Notes: generated by a model from the letters alone, not told the origin. Positions 53,500 through 61,858 are shown, numbered from the stretch's first letter. The stretch: DNA of 64,000 bases from Runella sp. CRIBMP (GCF_009905605.1 NZ_JAAAKZ010000003.1:124001-188000), one strand, 5' to 3'. Program-made: numbers and translations.

Positions 53500-54690
53500 T
53501 TATCTGGTTTTTTGATAAAAATCTTCAATTCTTCGGTTTAAGCTCAGTAAGGCATATTCAGTAAGGCGGCCACTGCGCTCTGCGTGGGCTATTTCGCCAA
53601 ATAATAAATCAATTTCTAAGCGTGCAAAGCCTGTTTTTTGGGATAAGGCTTCTTTAAATTCTTCGTCCAATTCATTGGTACGCAGCCCAAAGCGCTCCCG
53701 AATATAGAGCAATAAGTGCTGTATTTTCTTTTGAGCAATGTTGGCGTGGTCAGCCTGTTGGAAATACATTTTTCCGATGGTTTGCACAAATTCGAGGGAG
53801 GTATTTTTAGGCACTTCCATCACGGGAATGATGCGTTGGGTGCGTTTCCCCGCAAAAATGGCAAACACAAATAGCCCGAAAAGAACCATATAATAGGCCC
53901 ATTTTAGCGGTGGCTGCGTCATCACAAATCGAAAAATAGACTGCTCATTTTCGCCAAATCGACCTTGTTTCAGGTATTCATCCCAGTACGTGGGTTGAAC
54001 GGGTAAATACGAAAGGCTCTTAAAAGCAAAGTCTGACGTAGCAGAATCCAACGCGTAATAATTGGTCAAAGCCAAAGGCAAATTATGCAGATAAAAATGA
54101 CCTTTTCCGTAACCTACCTTCAGAAAAATGGGCTCATTACGCGCATTTTGGGCCAAAACCGTTACATTTTTAGATTTTTTTACCAAAAAATAATTCCGAC
54201 CGTCGTCTTGTGGAAAAACGTAACCTTTGGGTTTTCTGAAGGTTGGATTGACAAAGTTCATGACCAATGCTGTATCACGGAGCGAAGGCGCTTTGAGCGT
54301 GGCTCGCACGTCGAGGGTTTTGAGCAATGTATCCGAAAAATCGTATGCCGAAATAAAGACGTTATTCCCCTTTTTTACGTAATTGAGGAGTTGAGTGCGG
54401 TCATTTTTATCAATATCAAAATTTTGGCAGACAAAAATATAATTGCTTTTGGCAGGCAATTTGCTTTCAGTCAGGTGATTATAAATTGGCAGCCGCAACG
54501 ACTCTACTGCTTGACCACCAAAGACATCGGGCAATAATTCAACCAGTGCTTTGGTGCCAAAAGGTATTTTATCCTTGTCGGAGTAAGACGGTGTCCAGTC
54601 AATCGGTTTGGGGCGGTAGTATTCAAATAGCCCATAACCGAGGATGGTCAGCGTTAAAAACCAAAAATATTTGCTTCGTAAATTTTTCAA
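53500..54690 (-). CDS. DUF4350 membrane protein (TTG start)
   Basis: The 396-residue protein has an N-terminal membrane helix (FWFLTLTILGYGLFEYY), a large DUF4350 domain (about residues 35-235, including GKGHFYLHNLPLALTNYYAL), and a second membrane helix near 262-282 (WAYYMVLFGLFVFAIFAGK) followed by a cytosolic helical tail. The start is TTG at 54688-54690, with no better codon nearby. DUF4350 proteins are found beside MoxR and DUF4129 genes and may form a membrane complex; function unknown. Confidence 0.82.
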   Translation of the reverse strand: MKNLRSKYFWFLTLTILGYGLFEYYRPKPIDWTPSYSDKDKIPFGTKALVELLPDVFGGQAVESLRLPIYNHLTESKLPAKSNYIFVCQNFDIDKNDRTQLLNYVKKGNNVFISAYDFSDTLLKTLDVRATLKAPSLRDTALVMNFVNPTFRKPKGYVFPQDDGRNYFLVKKSKNVTVLAQNARNEPIFLKVGYGKGHFYLHNLPLALTNYYALDSATSDFAFKSLSYLPVQPTYWDEYLKQGRFGENEQSIFRFVMTQPPLKWAYYMVLFGLFVFAIFAGKRTQRIIPVMEVPKNTSLEFVQTIGKMYFQQADHANIAQKKIQHLLLYIRERFGLRTNELDEEFKEALSQKTGFARLEIDLLFGEIAHAERSGRLTEYALLSLNRRIEDFYQKTR

Positions 54691-54720
54691 AAGAATGTCA
54701 GTCGTTGCGTCGTCAATTTT

Positions 54721-55452
54721 TTAGATTCTTGCCGAGAAATTAGAAAAGGCTTCTTTTATATCTCCAAATTCGGCCTCTGATACCGTAAAATCGCCATACC
54801 AAACGTACTCAAATTGGGACGTCAGTCGCTCAAAATCAGCTTTTAAACGAAGGTTGCCTAATTCATCTACGTAAATACGGTTGGTTTTGGTGGGTTGCCA
54901 ATGAATCAATTGTTTGTCAGTCAGTTGTTTAAGAGTTTTTAAATAAAACAGTCTTATGGCCAAGCGGTAATTGTGGTTCTCAACGGCTTCGTCAATGAGC
55001 TTATTAAAATCCAGTTCGTGGATATTTTCGGTAATGCGATTATAAGAGAGTGGGTCGTCTTGGGCTTTACGGCCAAAGATGCCGCCCAAAAACTCCGATT
55101 TGTAAAGAAGCCAGAGGGCGAAACCGCCGATGGCGGCTAAAATGACATATTGCCAGAAGTTTTCGTAGGAACTGCTTTGAAAAAATGCTGACAATTTGCG
55201 CATCAGCCAGTACCAAAATTTGGTCAGTGGGTTTTCGGGGGGCGGCGCGTCGTTGTGATAACGATACTCCCGGTCGTTACGCAAATCATCAAGACGCTCT
55301 GTCGAAGGCAGGCGTTGTACGATGCTTGACTGGTCAAAAGGCGCTTTTACGGTGGTGGTATCTGCCTTTTCGTTTTTTTGCGCCTGAAGGCAGATGCCAA
55401 TGCTGGCAAACAGAATAGTAAGAGTGATTCTTTTTAAAACAGATGAAATCAT
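54721..55452 (-). CDS. DUF4129 domain membrane protein
   Basis: The 243-residue product has a signal peptide or anchor (about 1-24, ICLQAQ), a periplasmic stretch with Pro-rich DAPPPENPLTK, a membrane helix (about 100-117, YVILAAIGGFALWLLYK) and a C-terminal cytosolic DUF4129 domain (RITENIHELDFNKLIDEAV, LFYLKTLKQLTDKQLI, YVWYGDFTVSEAEF). DUF4129 occurs with MoxR and transglutaminase-type genes. First gene of the minus-strand unit leading to DUF4350 and MoxR. Confidence 0.83.
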   Translation of the reverse strand: MISSVLKRITLTILFASIGICLQAQKNEKADTTTVKAPFDQSSIVQRLPSTERLDDLRNDREYRYHNDAPPPENPLTKFWYWLMRKLSAFFQSSSYENFWQYVILAAIGGFALWLLYKSEFLGGIFGRKAQDDPLSYNRITENIHELDFNKLIDEAVENHNYRLAIRLFYLKTLKQLTDKQLIHWQPTKTNRIYVDELGNLRLKADFERLTSQFEYVWYGDFTVSEAEFGDIKEAFSNFSARI

Positions 55453-55543
55453 GGCATTAAATCAAAAAGTTACTATCTGTTTTGGGCTTATTTACATTAA
55501 TGAAGAAAAAATTAAAACAATAAATTGCCCTTAAAGCTACAAA

Positions 55544-55568
55544 AAAGCCGACGTTTTGCGTCGGCTTT
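55544..55568 (-). terminator. Terminator of the cytochrome c gene
   Basis: AAAGCCGACG (55544-55553) pairs with CGTCGGCTTT (55559-55568) with a five-base loop. On the minus strand the stem is followed by a T-run of six (the A-run 55541-55546, partly paired). It lies 26 bases after the cytochrome stop. Confidence 0.85.
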
Positions 55569-55594
55569 ACAATGAGGAAAATAAAAAAGACGGG

Positions 55595-55936
55595 TTATTT
55601 CTTTTTTGGAGCAAGCGTCACAATCCATTTGGCAATTTTAAGTGCCTCGTCTTTAGGGACGTTTGCAAGGGCAGCCATTGGAGGATAACCAGGCCAGTTG
55701 GCAGGTTTTGGAGCATAGATTAATTCTACGATTTGCTCGGGTTTGTATTTTTTCTTAGCCATTACTTCCTTGTAGCCTGGACCAACCAATCGCTGATCAA
55801 CACGGTGACAGGCTAAACAGGTATTTTTGCTTAGTAGTGCCTCAATATCAGCGGGAATTTGGGTTTGTGCGTTTGCGATAGTCGTGCCGGCACACAAAAA
55901 GCCCGCGGCTAATAACATTTTGGTGAATCGTTTCAT
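55595..55936 (-). CDS. Small periplasmic c-type cytochrome
   Basis: The 113-residue protein has a signal peptide (about 1-23, ending ANAQ), one heme-binding CxxCH motif (CLACH, about residues 40-44) and a likely axial methionine in PPMAAL (about residue 88). It resembles small class I cytochromes c with a soluble electron-carrier role in the periplasm. A single gene with its own terminator; a -7 box candidate lies at 55986-55993. It follows the DUF4129 gene with a 142-base gap. Confidence 0.9.
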   Translation of the reverse strand: MKRFTKMLLAAGFLCAGTTIANAQTQIPADIEALLSKNTCLACHRVDQRLVGPGYKEVMAKKKYKPEQIVELIYAPKPANWPGYPPMAALANVPKDEALKIAKWIVTLAPKKK

Positions 55937-55985
55937 GCCAAGGATTGGAATTATTGTAATGAAAAGTAAGAACTTGATTTCAATG

Positions 55986-55993
55986 CAAAGCTA
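55986..55993 (-). promoter_or_regulatory. Candidate -7 box of the cytochrome c gene
   Basis: The minus strand reads TAGCTTTG, an exact TAnnTTTG match about 50 bases before the ATG at 55936. No TTG is found at the standard -33 spacing. Confidence 0.45.
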
Positions 55994-56039
55994 TAACGTT
56001 TTCAGAAAGAAATTGTGTTAAAATGCTAAAAGTTTATTT

Positions 56040-57347
56040 TTACATTTCAACGGGTTTCATTTTAGGAATAAGCAGATTGATGATGAAAAGTGCCAATAAA
56101 TAAGTAGAGCCAGCAATCAAAAACAAGGGTAAATAACCAAACTGAACGCGTATGGGACCCGCTATGGCGGCCAGAATGGCTCCACCCACGGCGCCCGCAA
56201 ACCCGCCGATACCTGTCACCATCGCAACGGCACTTTTGGGGAATAAATCGGAGGCGAAGGTGTACACGTTGGCCGACCACCCTAGGTGCCCTGCTGCCGC
56301 AATGGCGATGAGCACTACGGCGATGTAGATATTTTGGGTTTGGGCGGCAAAGAAAATGGGAACAACACAAAGCGCACAAATCAGCATCGTTGTTTTGCGG
56401 GCGCGGTTGAGTTCCCAACCTATTTTCATGAATTGTGACGAAAGCCAGCCAAAAAACACACTACCGCCGTCTGAAATAATGTAAATAACCATAAATGGCA
56501 GGCCAATATTTTGCAAGTCAAGGGTTTGGTCAAGAGATTCGCTGGAGTTGAAAAAATCGGGTAGCCATGTCAGATAAAACCACCAGATGGGGTCGGCCAT
56601 GAATTTTCCAACAATCAGCGCCCAAGTTTGACGATAACGCAACAGCCGCCACCACGTCAGGCGTCCTTCAATCACTTCTTGCTGATGGTCTTGCTGAATA
56701 TACCGCAGCTCAACGGGGGAGACTTTGGGGTGTTGTTCGGGGCGTTGGTAGGTCATCCACCATGCTACTAGCACACCCAGACCCAATACCCCCGTAGTCA
56801 TAAATGAAATTCGCCAGCCATAATGCAGGGTCATCCAAGGAATGACGGCGGCGGTAATGATGATGCCGACATTGGCTCCTGCGTTAAAAATTCCCGTGGC
56901 AAAGGAGCGTTCTTTTTTGGGAAACCATTCAGCAATCGACTTAATGCTTGACGGGAAGTTGCCAGCTTCACCGATTCCCAAGACAAAACGTGTTGCCACT
57001 AATCCCCGAAACGAACTCACAAAGGCATTGGCGATGCCCGCCATGCTCCAAAGCCCAATTGCTACCGCCAATCCACGTTTGGTGCCTACTCGGTCGATAA
57101 GCCACCCAATCATCATAAAACCAACGGCGTAGGCGACTTTAAAAGCGGTATCTACCCAGCCATATTGGATTTTGAACGCATTGAGGTCGGCTTGGGTGAG
57201 TGTATAGGTAAGCGGAAACCCCAGCATTTCTTTTCTGAATGTATCGTCAAGCATCGCAAATGAGAGTACATTACGATCAATGTAGTTGATGGTAGTAACC
57301 AAAAAAAGCAACAGCACTATCCGCCAGCGGAAGTTGTTGGGAAGCAT
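56040..57347 (-). CDS. MFS transporter, ExuT-like organic acid / hexuronate symporter family
   Basis: The 435-residue protein has twelve membrane helices in two halves. The first loop motif GWLIDRVGTKRGLAVA matches the MFS signature, and LSFAMLDDTFRKEM, EAGNFPSSIKSIAEWFPKKERSFATG and GANVGIIITAA fit the anion:cation symporter (hexuronate, glucarate) subfamily. It would import a sugar acid or related anion with protons. Divergent from recX; the gap holds a TTGCAG/CTGCAA inverted repeat that may be its operator. Confidence 0.87.
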   Translation of the reverse strand: MLPNNFRWRIVLLLFLVTTINYIDRNVLSFAMLDDTFRKEMLGFPLTYTLTQADLNAFKIQYGWVDTAFKVAYAVGFMMIGWLIDRVGTKRGLAVAIGLWSMAGIANAFVSSFRGLVATRFVLGIGEAGNFPSSIKSIAEWFPKKERSFATGIFNAGANVGIIITAAVIPWMTLHYGWRISFMTTGVLGLGVLVAWWMTYQRPEQHPKVSPVELRYIQQDHQQEVIEGRLTWWRLLRYRQTWALIVGKFMADPIWWFYLTWLPDFFNSSESLDQTLDLQNIGLPFMVIYIISDGGSVFFGWLSSQFMKIGWELNRARKTTMLICALCVVPIFFAAQTQNIYIAVVLIAIAAAGHLGWSANVYTFASDLFPKSAVAMVTGIGGFAGAVGGAILAAIAGPIRVQFGYLPLFLIAGSTYLLALFIINLLIPKMKPVEM

Positions 57348-57390
57348 TGTATCTCAGGGGTTAAAGGTCGAAACGCCGAAGCGTACTTTT

Positions 57391-57410
57391 TTGCAGCAAA
57401 ACTTCTGCAA
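57391..57410. promoter_or_regulatory. TTGCAG/CTGCAA inverted repeat in the divergent gap
   Basis: TTGCAG (57391-57396) and CTGCAA (57405-57410) form an inverted repeat with an eight-base centre, in the divergent gap between the MFS transporter and recX. It may be an operator site for sugar-acid regulation. Evidence is position only. Confidence 0.3.
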
Positions 57411-57441
57411 TATACGGGGTATGTTGTAAATGTTATATGCT

Positions 57442-57449
57442 TATTTTTG
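57442..57449 (+). promoter_or_regulatory. Candidate -7 box of recX
   Basis: TATTTTTG (57442-57449) matches TAnnTTTG and lies 16 bases before the recX ATG. The nearest upstream TTG (57424) is too close, so the -33 part is missing. Confidence 0.4.
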
Positions 57450-57465
57450 TTGAAAAAATCCATAA

Positions 57466-57942
57466 ATGACTGACCGTCAAAAATTCGCGTTATTAAAAGC
57501 GGCTTCCTTTTGTGCTTATCAGGAACGAACCGTGAAAGAAACCCGACAACGTTTAAACGATTGGGAGCTTTCGGAGGAAGAAACCGCGTGGGTGCTGGAG
57601 GAGCTAAAAGCCCAAAATTACCTAAATGAGGAGCGTTTTGCGCGAGCGTTTGCGGGAGGTAAGTTTCGGGTAAAGCGATGGGGACGCCTTAAAATCAGGC
57701 AGGAGATGAAGCTAAAAGGCTTATCGAATGATTTGATTCAAAAGGGTTTAAGCGAAATAGACGGCGATGATTATGAGGTGGTACTGCGAGATTTGCTGGA
57801 AAAAAAAGCGAAGGGCTTAAAAGGAGAACCTTTGGCCGTGAAGCAAAAATTGGTTCGTTTTGCCCTGAGTCGGGGTTTTGAAAGTGATATTGTGTGGGAA
57901 TTGCTGAAAACCATGGGCGTGGAATGGGAGCAAGAAGAATAA
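57466..57942 (+). CDS. recX: RecX family regulatory protein
   Basis: The 158-residue protein is built of three-helix RecX repeats: LLKAASFCAYQERTVKETRQRL, then ELKAQNYLNEERFARAFAGGKFRVKRWGRLKIRQEMKLKGL, and the third repeat to ALSRGFESDIVWELLK. RecX binds RecA filaments and limits their activity. It is the usual length. An unrecognised synthetase-like gene starts 11 bases after its stop, so they are probably co-transcribed; recA is not in the window. Confidence 0.92.
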   Translation: MTDRQKFALLKAASFCAYQERTVKETRQRLNDWELSEEETAWVLEELKAQNYLNEERFARAFAGGKFRVKRWGRLKIRQEMKLKGLSNDLIQKGLSEIDGDDYEVVLRDLLEKKAKGLKGEPLAVKQKLVRFALSRGFESDIVWELLKTMGVEWEQEE

Positions 57943-57953
57943 TCGGATGAATA

Positions 57954-58868
57954 ATGAGCAAAAAAATCATTGAACGGATTCATAAAGAGACAGATACGGC
58001 TGATTTGTTGCACTTGCTTACGGCGTTGCCTTCTTCAGACCTCAATTCGTTGTTGATGGAAGTAATGCGCCGAAAAACCGAGCGAATGACTGCGGGCGAT
58101 TTGCTCAGAAATTATGCTGACAACCGATTTGTCAAACCCTCTGATGTTGATTTCATCTCATTTTTAACTTTTGAGTTGCATCTTCTGCAAAAAGCTCAGG
58201 CTTTTGGATTTACCCCTCTCGAACTGTCTCCTGTGAGTCCGCTTGGGTCATGCGCTGCGGTAGCAACGGTCAATCAGAACAAAATTTTATCGGCTTTAAG
58301 AAGTACGGAAGTCGTAGCCGATGCCACAAACCTGCTTGCGCTGGAAGCCGTAAGCCGTCGGAAAAAAATACAATTTGAGTCAACCGATATTCAGCTTTGC
58401 ACGGTGCACAGACACCTCCGCACGCCTTATATGCCACCTCCTTTTCTTCCTCATTTTAAGATTTTCTGCCTTCTAACGGCGGGGAAAGATAAAGGGAATT
58501 TACTTTTTGAAAAACGACATTTGATAGAGCATATCCGTTTTACGACTGATTACCTAAAAAGCTTTTCAGGTATTGAATCAGTAAAGGTCGTATTGAAGTC
58601 TACAAGTAAACCAAATCCTGATTTTTTACCTTTGTGTGATACCATTATGACTGAAACGAAGGATGTCGTCTTTGAGGTAGAAGAGGTAGAACAGCCTTAT
58701 TATCAGGTTATTCAGTTCAAAATTTTTGTGACCATTGGCCAGAAAGAATTCGATATCGCCGATGGTGGGTTGGTAGATTGGTCGCAAAAATTAGCCAATA
58801 ACCGTAAAGAACGTATGCTGACCAGCGGTATCGGAATTGAGTTATTGTTTAAACTATTAGGGTTTTAA
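57954..58868 (+). CDS. Class II aminoacyl-tRNA synthetase core-like protein, unrecognised
   Basis: The 304-residue protein has no named family that I can recall. Its motif order looks like a class II synthetase core of the HisRS/HisZ kind: a strand-turn segment SPVSPLGSCAAVATVNQNK (93-110), a motif-2-like segment HRHLR followed by HFKIF (152-171), a GGLVDW segment (271-276, cf. GGRYD) and a motif-3-like SGIGIELL (291-298), where the usual arginine after GxGxE is leucine. It lacks an anticodon domain. It lies 11 bases after recX and is probably cytosolic. Function is unknown; the synthetase link is inference from motif order only. Confidence 0.6.
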   Translation: MSKKIIERIHKETDTADLLHLLTALPSSDLNSLLMEVMRRKTERMTAGDLLRNYADNRFVKPSDVDFISFLTFELHLLQKAQAFGFTPLELSPVSPLGSCAAVATVNQNKILSALRSTEVVADATNLLALEAVSRRKKIQFESTDIQLCTVHRHLRTPYMPPPFLPHFKIFCLLTAGKDKGNLLFEKRHLIEHIRFTTDYLKSFSGIESVKVVLKSTSKPNPDFLPLCDTIMTETKDVVFEVEEVEQPYYQVIQFKIFVTIGQKEFDIADGGLVDWSQKLANNRKERMLTSGIGIELLFKLLGF

Positions 58869-58877
58869 AAAATAGTT

Positions 58878-58918
58878 AACCACAGAGACATCGAGTTTTC
58901 CTCTGTGTCTCTGTGGTT
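58878..58918. repeat. AACCACAGAGACA inverted repeat between convergent genes
   Basis: AACCACAGAGACA (58878-58890) is exactly complementary to TGTCTCTGTGGTT (58906-58918), loop 15 bases. It lies between the convergent synthetase-like gene and argH and may act as a shared terminator. The arms belong to the same ACCA(C/T)AGAGA motif as the repeat at 35002. Confidence 0.7.
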
Positions 58919-58937
58919 GATTCAATTAGGTGATTTT

Positions 58938-60272
58938 CTATTTCAGTAAATTTTCAACCGCAGTATGTACCTTCTCAAACTTAAATCTCGCCATTTCTGC
59001 GTTCATCAACTCCGTTATTTGGTCGTTGCAAAGGTTACCGATACTGCCTTCGTGTGTGTGATTGAGGGTGCGTGAAGCCCGATAAGTGCCTTCGTTGATT
59101 TCTTTCCCTACTTGGCGGTACGCATCGCGGAATGGTACTCCCTGCACCACCAGTTCATTGACGCGCTCCACGCTGAACAGTAAATCGTATTTTTTATCAA
59201 CCAATAAATCGGGTTTTACCTCAAGGTGTTCAAGCATAAAGTGAGCGATGTCTAGACAATCTAGTATTTCGTCGAACGCGGGCATCAGCAGTTCTTTCAG
59301 CAACTGCATATCGCGGTGATAGCCCGAGGGTAAATTGCTCATAACCATCGTAATTTCGGTCGGAAGGGCTTTCATACGATTGGTCTTTGCCCGCAAAAGC
59401 TCGGCTACGTCGGGGTTTTTTTTGTGCGGCATGATGCTACTGCCCGTGGTGAGGTCGTCGGGTAAAGTGACGAAGGCAAAGTTTTGGCTGTTGTACAAAC
59501 AAACATCCATTGCCATGCGTGAAAGGGTGGACGAAAGGGCGGCAATCGCCGTCAGTGCCGTTTGTTCGGTTTTCCCGCGTGACATTTGGGCGTACACGAC
59601 GTTGTAATGCAACGCTTCAAAACCCAACAATTCTGTGGTCATAGTGCGGTTTAATGGAAATGAAGAACCATAGCCTGCGCCTGAGCCGAGTGGGTTTTTA
59701 TTGGCAAGTTTATAGGCCGTTTGAATCATGGCCATGTCGTCGATCAAGGCTTCACCGTAGGCTCCAAACCACAAGCCAAACGACGAAGGCATCGCAATTT
59801 GTAAGTGCGTATAGCCTGGCAACAAGTCGTTTTTGTGTTGATTGGAACGTTTAATGAGTAAGTCAAACAGTTTTCGCGAAGCCAAAGCAACTTCTTCCAA
59901 ACGACTTCGGGTGAACAGTTTCATATCGACCAACACTTGGTCATTGCGTGAGCGGCCGCTGTGGATTTTCTTGCCGATGTCCCCGAGTTTGCGGGTCAGC
60001 ATCAGTTCTACCTGCGAGTGAACGTCTTCAACACCGTCTTCTATTTCAAATCTCCCTTGCCGAATTTCCTGATAAATATTCTTCAATTCGGCTTCCAATG
60101 CGGTCAGTTCGTCTTTTTTTAGCAAACCTACGCTTTCGAGCATTTTGGCGTGGGCGATATTGCCCAACACATCATAAGGGGCTAAATATAAATCCATTTC
60201 ACGGTCGCGCCCGACGGTGAATTTCTCAATTTTTTCGGAGATAGAAGTCGTTTCTTTTTGCCAGAGTTTCAT
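58938..60272 (-). CDS. argH: Argininosuccinate lyase
   Basis: The 444-residue enzyme begins at ATG 60272 (KLWQKETTSISEKIEKFTVGRD), where the family N-terminus fits. The fumarase/aspartase signature GSSIMPHKKNP is present, along with HSGRSRNDQ and GYTHLQIAMP. It cleaves argininosuccinate to arginine and fumarate. An in-frame ATG at 60371 would add 33 residues that look like a signal peptide (hydrophobic CIGMAYAVAIFAQ), but an exported argH would be odd. No other arg gene lies next to it. It converges with the synthetase-like gene. Confidence 0.94.
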   Translation of the reverse strand: MKLWQKETTSISEKIEKFTVGRDREMDLYLAPYDVLGNIAHAKMLESVGLLKKDELTALEAELKNIYQEIRQGRFEIEDGVEDVHSQVELMLTRKLGDIGKKIHSGRSRNDQVLVDMKLFTRSRLEEVALASRKLFDLLIKRSNQHKNDLLPGYTHLQIAMPSSFGLWFGAYGEALIDDMAMIQTAYKLANKNPLGSGAGYGSSFPLNRTMTTELLGFEALHYNVVYAQMSRGKTEQTALTAIAALSSTLSRMAMDVCLYNSQNFAFVTLPDDLTTGSSIMPHKKNPDVAELLRAKTNRMKALPTEITMVMSNLPSGYHRDMQLLKELLMPAFDEILDCLDIAHFMLEHLEVKPDLLVDKKYDLLFSVERVNELVVQGVPFRDAYRQVGKEINEGTYRASRTLNHTHEGSIGNLCNDQITELMNAEMARFKFEKVHTAVENLLK

Positions 60273-60417
60273 AGGAACCGCTCGGGTAATCGTGTCTTTG
60301 GAAGGTTTATTTTGTGCAAAAATGGCTACCGCATACGCCATTCCAATGCAGAATGTACAGAATGTTTTCATCTCAATTAAATGAATTTAAAGGTAATGCG
60401 GCCTTTGAGAGGACAAA

Positions 60418-61002
60418 TTAAGGCTTTTTAGGGAAGATTTTTGCATTGGTAATCAATTCTCGATGTTCATCTAAGAACATTTTAAATGAATAGACTTCTT
60501 CCAACTGCCCTGAGAAATCGCTTTCGCCGTCGTATATTTCTTCGTAAACCTGCTCAAAATCAGTAATCAAATAGCGCATTTGACGAATGCCCCAATTGTA
60601 CAGGGCGGGCAAATAAAAATGTTGGTGGTCTTGTAGAAAACGATCGGGTTCGTAGTGAGAAGTGGTTTTGATGTCAACGGCCTCTTTGCGCCCTAAAACG
60701 TCCACAAATCCGTAAATCAGCGCATCGTCGATTTGGTATTGGCAATACACTTGCGTTTTGACTATGGGCTTGGGTAGCCGTAGGCGAACAGTTTGGATAA
60801 TGTTGAAATCAAACTGGTCTTCACCGATTCCTTTTAGAACGGCATCTTCAAACGATACACCGCGCATTTGGGCTTCTGTGGAAGGAATCGGCACGCGATT
60901 GATACGGTCCAACAGCTCCTGCTCGCTGAGTTTACCCTGCAAAAACCGTGAATAGGTATTGAGCAATGAAGGATAAAAACGGTACGCGATTTTGGAAGGC
61001 AT
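60418..61002 (-). CDS. PD-(D/E)XK superfamily nuclease-like protein
   Basis: The 194-residue protein starts at ATG 61002. It has the nuclease pattern: Glu52 in VSFEDAVLKG, Asp101 in YGFVDVLG, and Asp110-x-Lys112 in AVDIKTTSHYEPD, followed by a Gln/His-containing helix (LQDHQHFYLPALYNW), as in RecB/Cas4-like domains. It is a single small domain without helicase. It may act in DNA repair or be a phage- or defence-type remnant; no partner is next to it (argH follows on the same strand after 45 bases from the upstream ATG). Confidence 0.75.
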   Translation of the reverse strand: MPSKIAYRFYPSLLNTYSRFLQGKLSEQELLDRINRVPIPSTEAQMRGVSFEDAVLKGIGEDQFDFNIIQTVRLRLPKPIVKTQVYCQYQIDDALIYGFVDVLGRKEAVDIKTTSHYEPDRFLQDHQHFYLPALYNWGIRQMRYLITDFEQVYEEIYDGESDFSGQLEEVYSFKMFLDEHRELITNAKIFPKKP

Positions 61003-61244
61003 TTTTAAAGGATGAAGCAAGGTTCGGTAAAAATAATCTTTTATCGTTAGTATTTATTAAGGTCAATACAGCCTTTTATGTGCCGGGTAAAGTTGTGATT
61101 GACACAGCGATTGATAAACGCTATGAGGCTTACCATTATAACCTTAACATGATATTAGTCTAATTTACAGGCCTGTTTTATTGAGTGGACTTTTTCAAAA
61201 AGCAAGTATTATCTACCTTGCATTGCCATAAAAATCAGCTACTT

Positions 61245-61763
61245 ATGAAAACGCTATTTGTCTTAATGCTTACTATCGTTCTATTCGGTTGTAAAGACAA
61301 ATCCCAAGATATAGCTATCACTCCGGACCCTGTACCTGCGGGCTTGGTAGGTACTTACTCCAAAACCTATACATTGGAAGAATACGAGGTTTTTAGATTT
61401 GTAATTCCGGAGAGGAAAATCTTTCAACAGACTGTTACTGTGGTAGTCACGCAAACCGCGACAGGCGAGTACAATCTTGCGGTTACTCTTTTCGGTATCG
61501 CCAAAAGAGATAAAGAACCTGATATACATTTTGGCCTGACTGCTGAGCTAAAACAGGTAAAGGGTTATAATATCGACGGTAGCCCTGCACTTATGTTTCG
61601 GGGGAATTTTGATAATTTGATACCAAATTCGCCGGATTTTAACGGAAATCAGATCTATTCAGAAATAAAATTGAATGATCGTTCAATTGATTTTGGTTTA
61701 CAATCGAGCTATTTGGAAGATATGGGGACTTTCGTCAGCACCAGAATTCCTAAAATAAAGTAA
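61245..61763 (+). CDS. Small lipoprotein, unknown function
   Basis: The 172-residue product begins at ATG 61245 with a lipoprotein signal (TIVLFGC, Cys16); an upstream ATG (61185) would break the signal. The mature part is predicted mostly beta: GTYSKTYTLEEYEVF, QTVTVVVTQTATGEYNLAV, SEIKLNDRSIDFGL. No named family is recognised. It stands alone; 212 bases follow to the next terminator, containing a hairpin at 61859 and nothing else seen. Confidence 0.7.
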   Translation: MKTLFVLMLTIVLFGCKDKSQDIAITPDPVPAGLVGTYSKTYTLEEYEVFRFVIPERKIFQQTVTVVVTQTATGEYNLAVTLFGIAKRDKEPDIHFGLTAELKQVKGYNIDGSPALMFRGNFDNLIPNSPDFNGNQIYSEIKLNDRSIDFGLQSSYLEDMGTFVSTRIPKIK

Positions 61764-61858
61764 AGAAAGTTGACTATACTCCCGCTGCTTTATTAGGTCA
61801 AAACAGCAAGTTATTAAGTGTGTCAATCATAACTTCACCTGACAAAAGAGGATTTTGC

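Noticed and set aside
60966-61163. Short plus-strand frame upstream of the small lipoprotein
   Set aside because: It overlaps the start of the nuclease-like gene on the other strand and shows no recognisable domain.
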